NCBI GenBank assembly: GCA_037903355.1
Contig: JBAJFE010000058.1
Location: forward strand, 62,001 to 126,000
Reading direction: 5' to 3'
Origin: Trichuris trichiura
Lineage: Eukaryota; Nematoda; Enoplea; Trichinellida; Trichuridae
Length of the DNA: 64,000 nucleotides
This document shows, in pieces, positions 63,301 to 64,000 of this stretch. The position numbers were made by a program, and so were the translations under genes. Positions within the stretch are counted from its first letter, which is position 1; the number at the start of each line of letters is the position of its first letter. The notes beneath the pieces are model-generated. The model was not told the DNA's origin. It saw nothing but the letters and a program-made list of their open reading frames with translations, and did not search any database.

Positions 63301-64000
63301 AACGGGAAGGATTTGCTGCCGCGATTGATTGAATACCTGCCAAGGAATTGCGTTACACTGTAAGGGCATTGCGATTGCCGGTGTCACTGATCCGGTCAGT
63401 AACCCTTGCAAAGGAGTGAAGGTGAGGGATGAAAGACTTGTGCATGAACTGCTGATATGGGAGCACAATGGAGCAGTAGTGATGCCTGCAGAAAATGCGG
63501 TGATTGACCTGCCGAAAACATCGGAGGTCAACGATCCATTTCGCATTGCGTCTTGGCAAACGGAGAACAGCTCATTGTAAGTAATGGCAACGGCGAAAAA
63601 CCTACGGTGGCTGCACGTTTCAATGAAAGACGAAGAAGTGGCAGTGCACTTCCTTCGCCAAAAAGGGATGTTGCACAGCGCAAGGCTGTGTCCCTTTTGC
63701 GGAGAGGAGATGCGCCTGGGGCGAGGCGGCATGGCCTGATGCTGCTTCATGCGCTCCTGCCGCAGGCAAGTGTCCATACGCAGGGCGACATGGTTCGAAG
63801 ATAAGCCTGCTAAGTTCAGTTGAGATTTTGAGCGCGACAGTGCAGTGTCCTTTGCAGTCCCCTGGCACAATGTGAAGTTCCAGACGGCTGTGGAGATGAT
63901 GTTCTTTTGGAGTCGAGTGTACGGCTCGACGAGTGTACTATGCTAGCTGCCGCCTCAGTGTCCTTATCGCTCACCGTACCTGCGTACGCTGATCGTAATC
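63301..64000 (+). pseudogene. Merlin transposase copy 5, cut by the window edge
   Basis: ATG 63584 opens MATAKNLRWLHVSMKDEEVA, then FLRQKGMLHSARLCPFCGEEM (zinc ribbon), GRGGMA, a TGA in place of Trp, and CCFMRSCRRQVSIRRATWFED. The intron donor GT is changed to AT (GAAGATAAGC). After a TCCTTTGCAG acceptor (about 63858) it continues PWHNVKFQTAVEMMFFWSRV. The DDE domain would lie beyond 64000. The upstream 63300-63580 is the Merlin 5' leader. Confidence 0.7.

Noticed and set aside
1..64000. tRNA or rRNA genes, CRISPR arrays, bacterial operons
   Set aside because: No cloverleaf with A and B boxes, no rRNA-like blocks, no regularly spaced repeats. Spliced genes and eukaryotic transposons exclude a prokaryotic source.

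Overview
This is eukaryotic, almost certainly animal DNA. Its two recognisable host genes are split by spliceosomal introns, most of them about 47-60 nt long. Everything else is dominated by decayed, nested transposable elements. The compact introns, a BPI/LBP-family gene and short TTAGGC runs inside repeats suggest a nematode, possibly clade I (Trichuris-like). That placement is inference and no single feature proves it.

Host genes. (1) A secreted BPI/LBP/CETP-family lipid-binding protein of 572 aa on the + strand has two exons (9773-10190 and 25139-26439). They are separated by a 14.9 kb intron packed with transposons. (2) RPA1, the large subunit of replication protein A, is 632 aa on the + strand with 15 exons between 46765 and 61264. 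Every junction has a GT donor, an AG acceptor and a consistent phase. Introns 5, 8 and 10 are swollen by repeats (2.3 kb, 0.5 kb and 9.1 kb); the others are 47-119 nt.

Layout. 1-9.7 kb: old repeats, a hAT element (2112-4748), a hAT fragment, a Merlin-like MITE and a Tigger1-like pseudogene (6560-8160). 9.8-26.4 kb: the BPI gene, whose intron holds a Tigger element (11569-16281) with a hAT transposase nested in it, a Tigger remnant, and a minus-strand Penelope-like element (PLE) split by a TA-flanked element and a hAT MITE. 27-46 kb: Merlin copies, a second hAT transposase copy (28803-31880), a mariner remnant, a near-complete pogo transposase (38472-39463), hAT MITEs and an inverted pair of an unnamed repeat. 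46.8-61.3 kb: RPA1 with a PLE endonuclease fragment, ribozyme-bearing foldbacks and several TA-flanked Tigger-type MITEs in its introns. 61.3-64 kb: intergenic sequence, then a Merlin copy running off the window.

Most interesting signal. About ten places carry a hammerhead-ribozyme-like motif of the form stem I strand, CTGAnGAC, stem II, GAAAGCTH, stem I strand. Stem II and stem I covary between copies. The motif lies beside PLE reverse transcriptase or GIY-YIG endonuclease fragments. It also forms the core of small non-coding insertions, two of which have clear target-site duplications (93 bp at 2253-2345 with a 16 bp duplication; 734 bp at 7053-7786 with a 14 bp duplication), and one more in an RPA1 intron has an imperfect one. 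This looks like a PLE-driven family of ribozyme micro-elements. PLEs with hammerheads are known; the small, duplication-flanked, non-coding derivatives are the part most worth checking.
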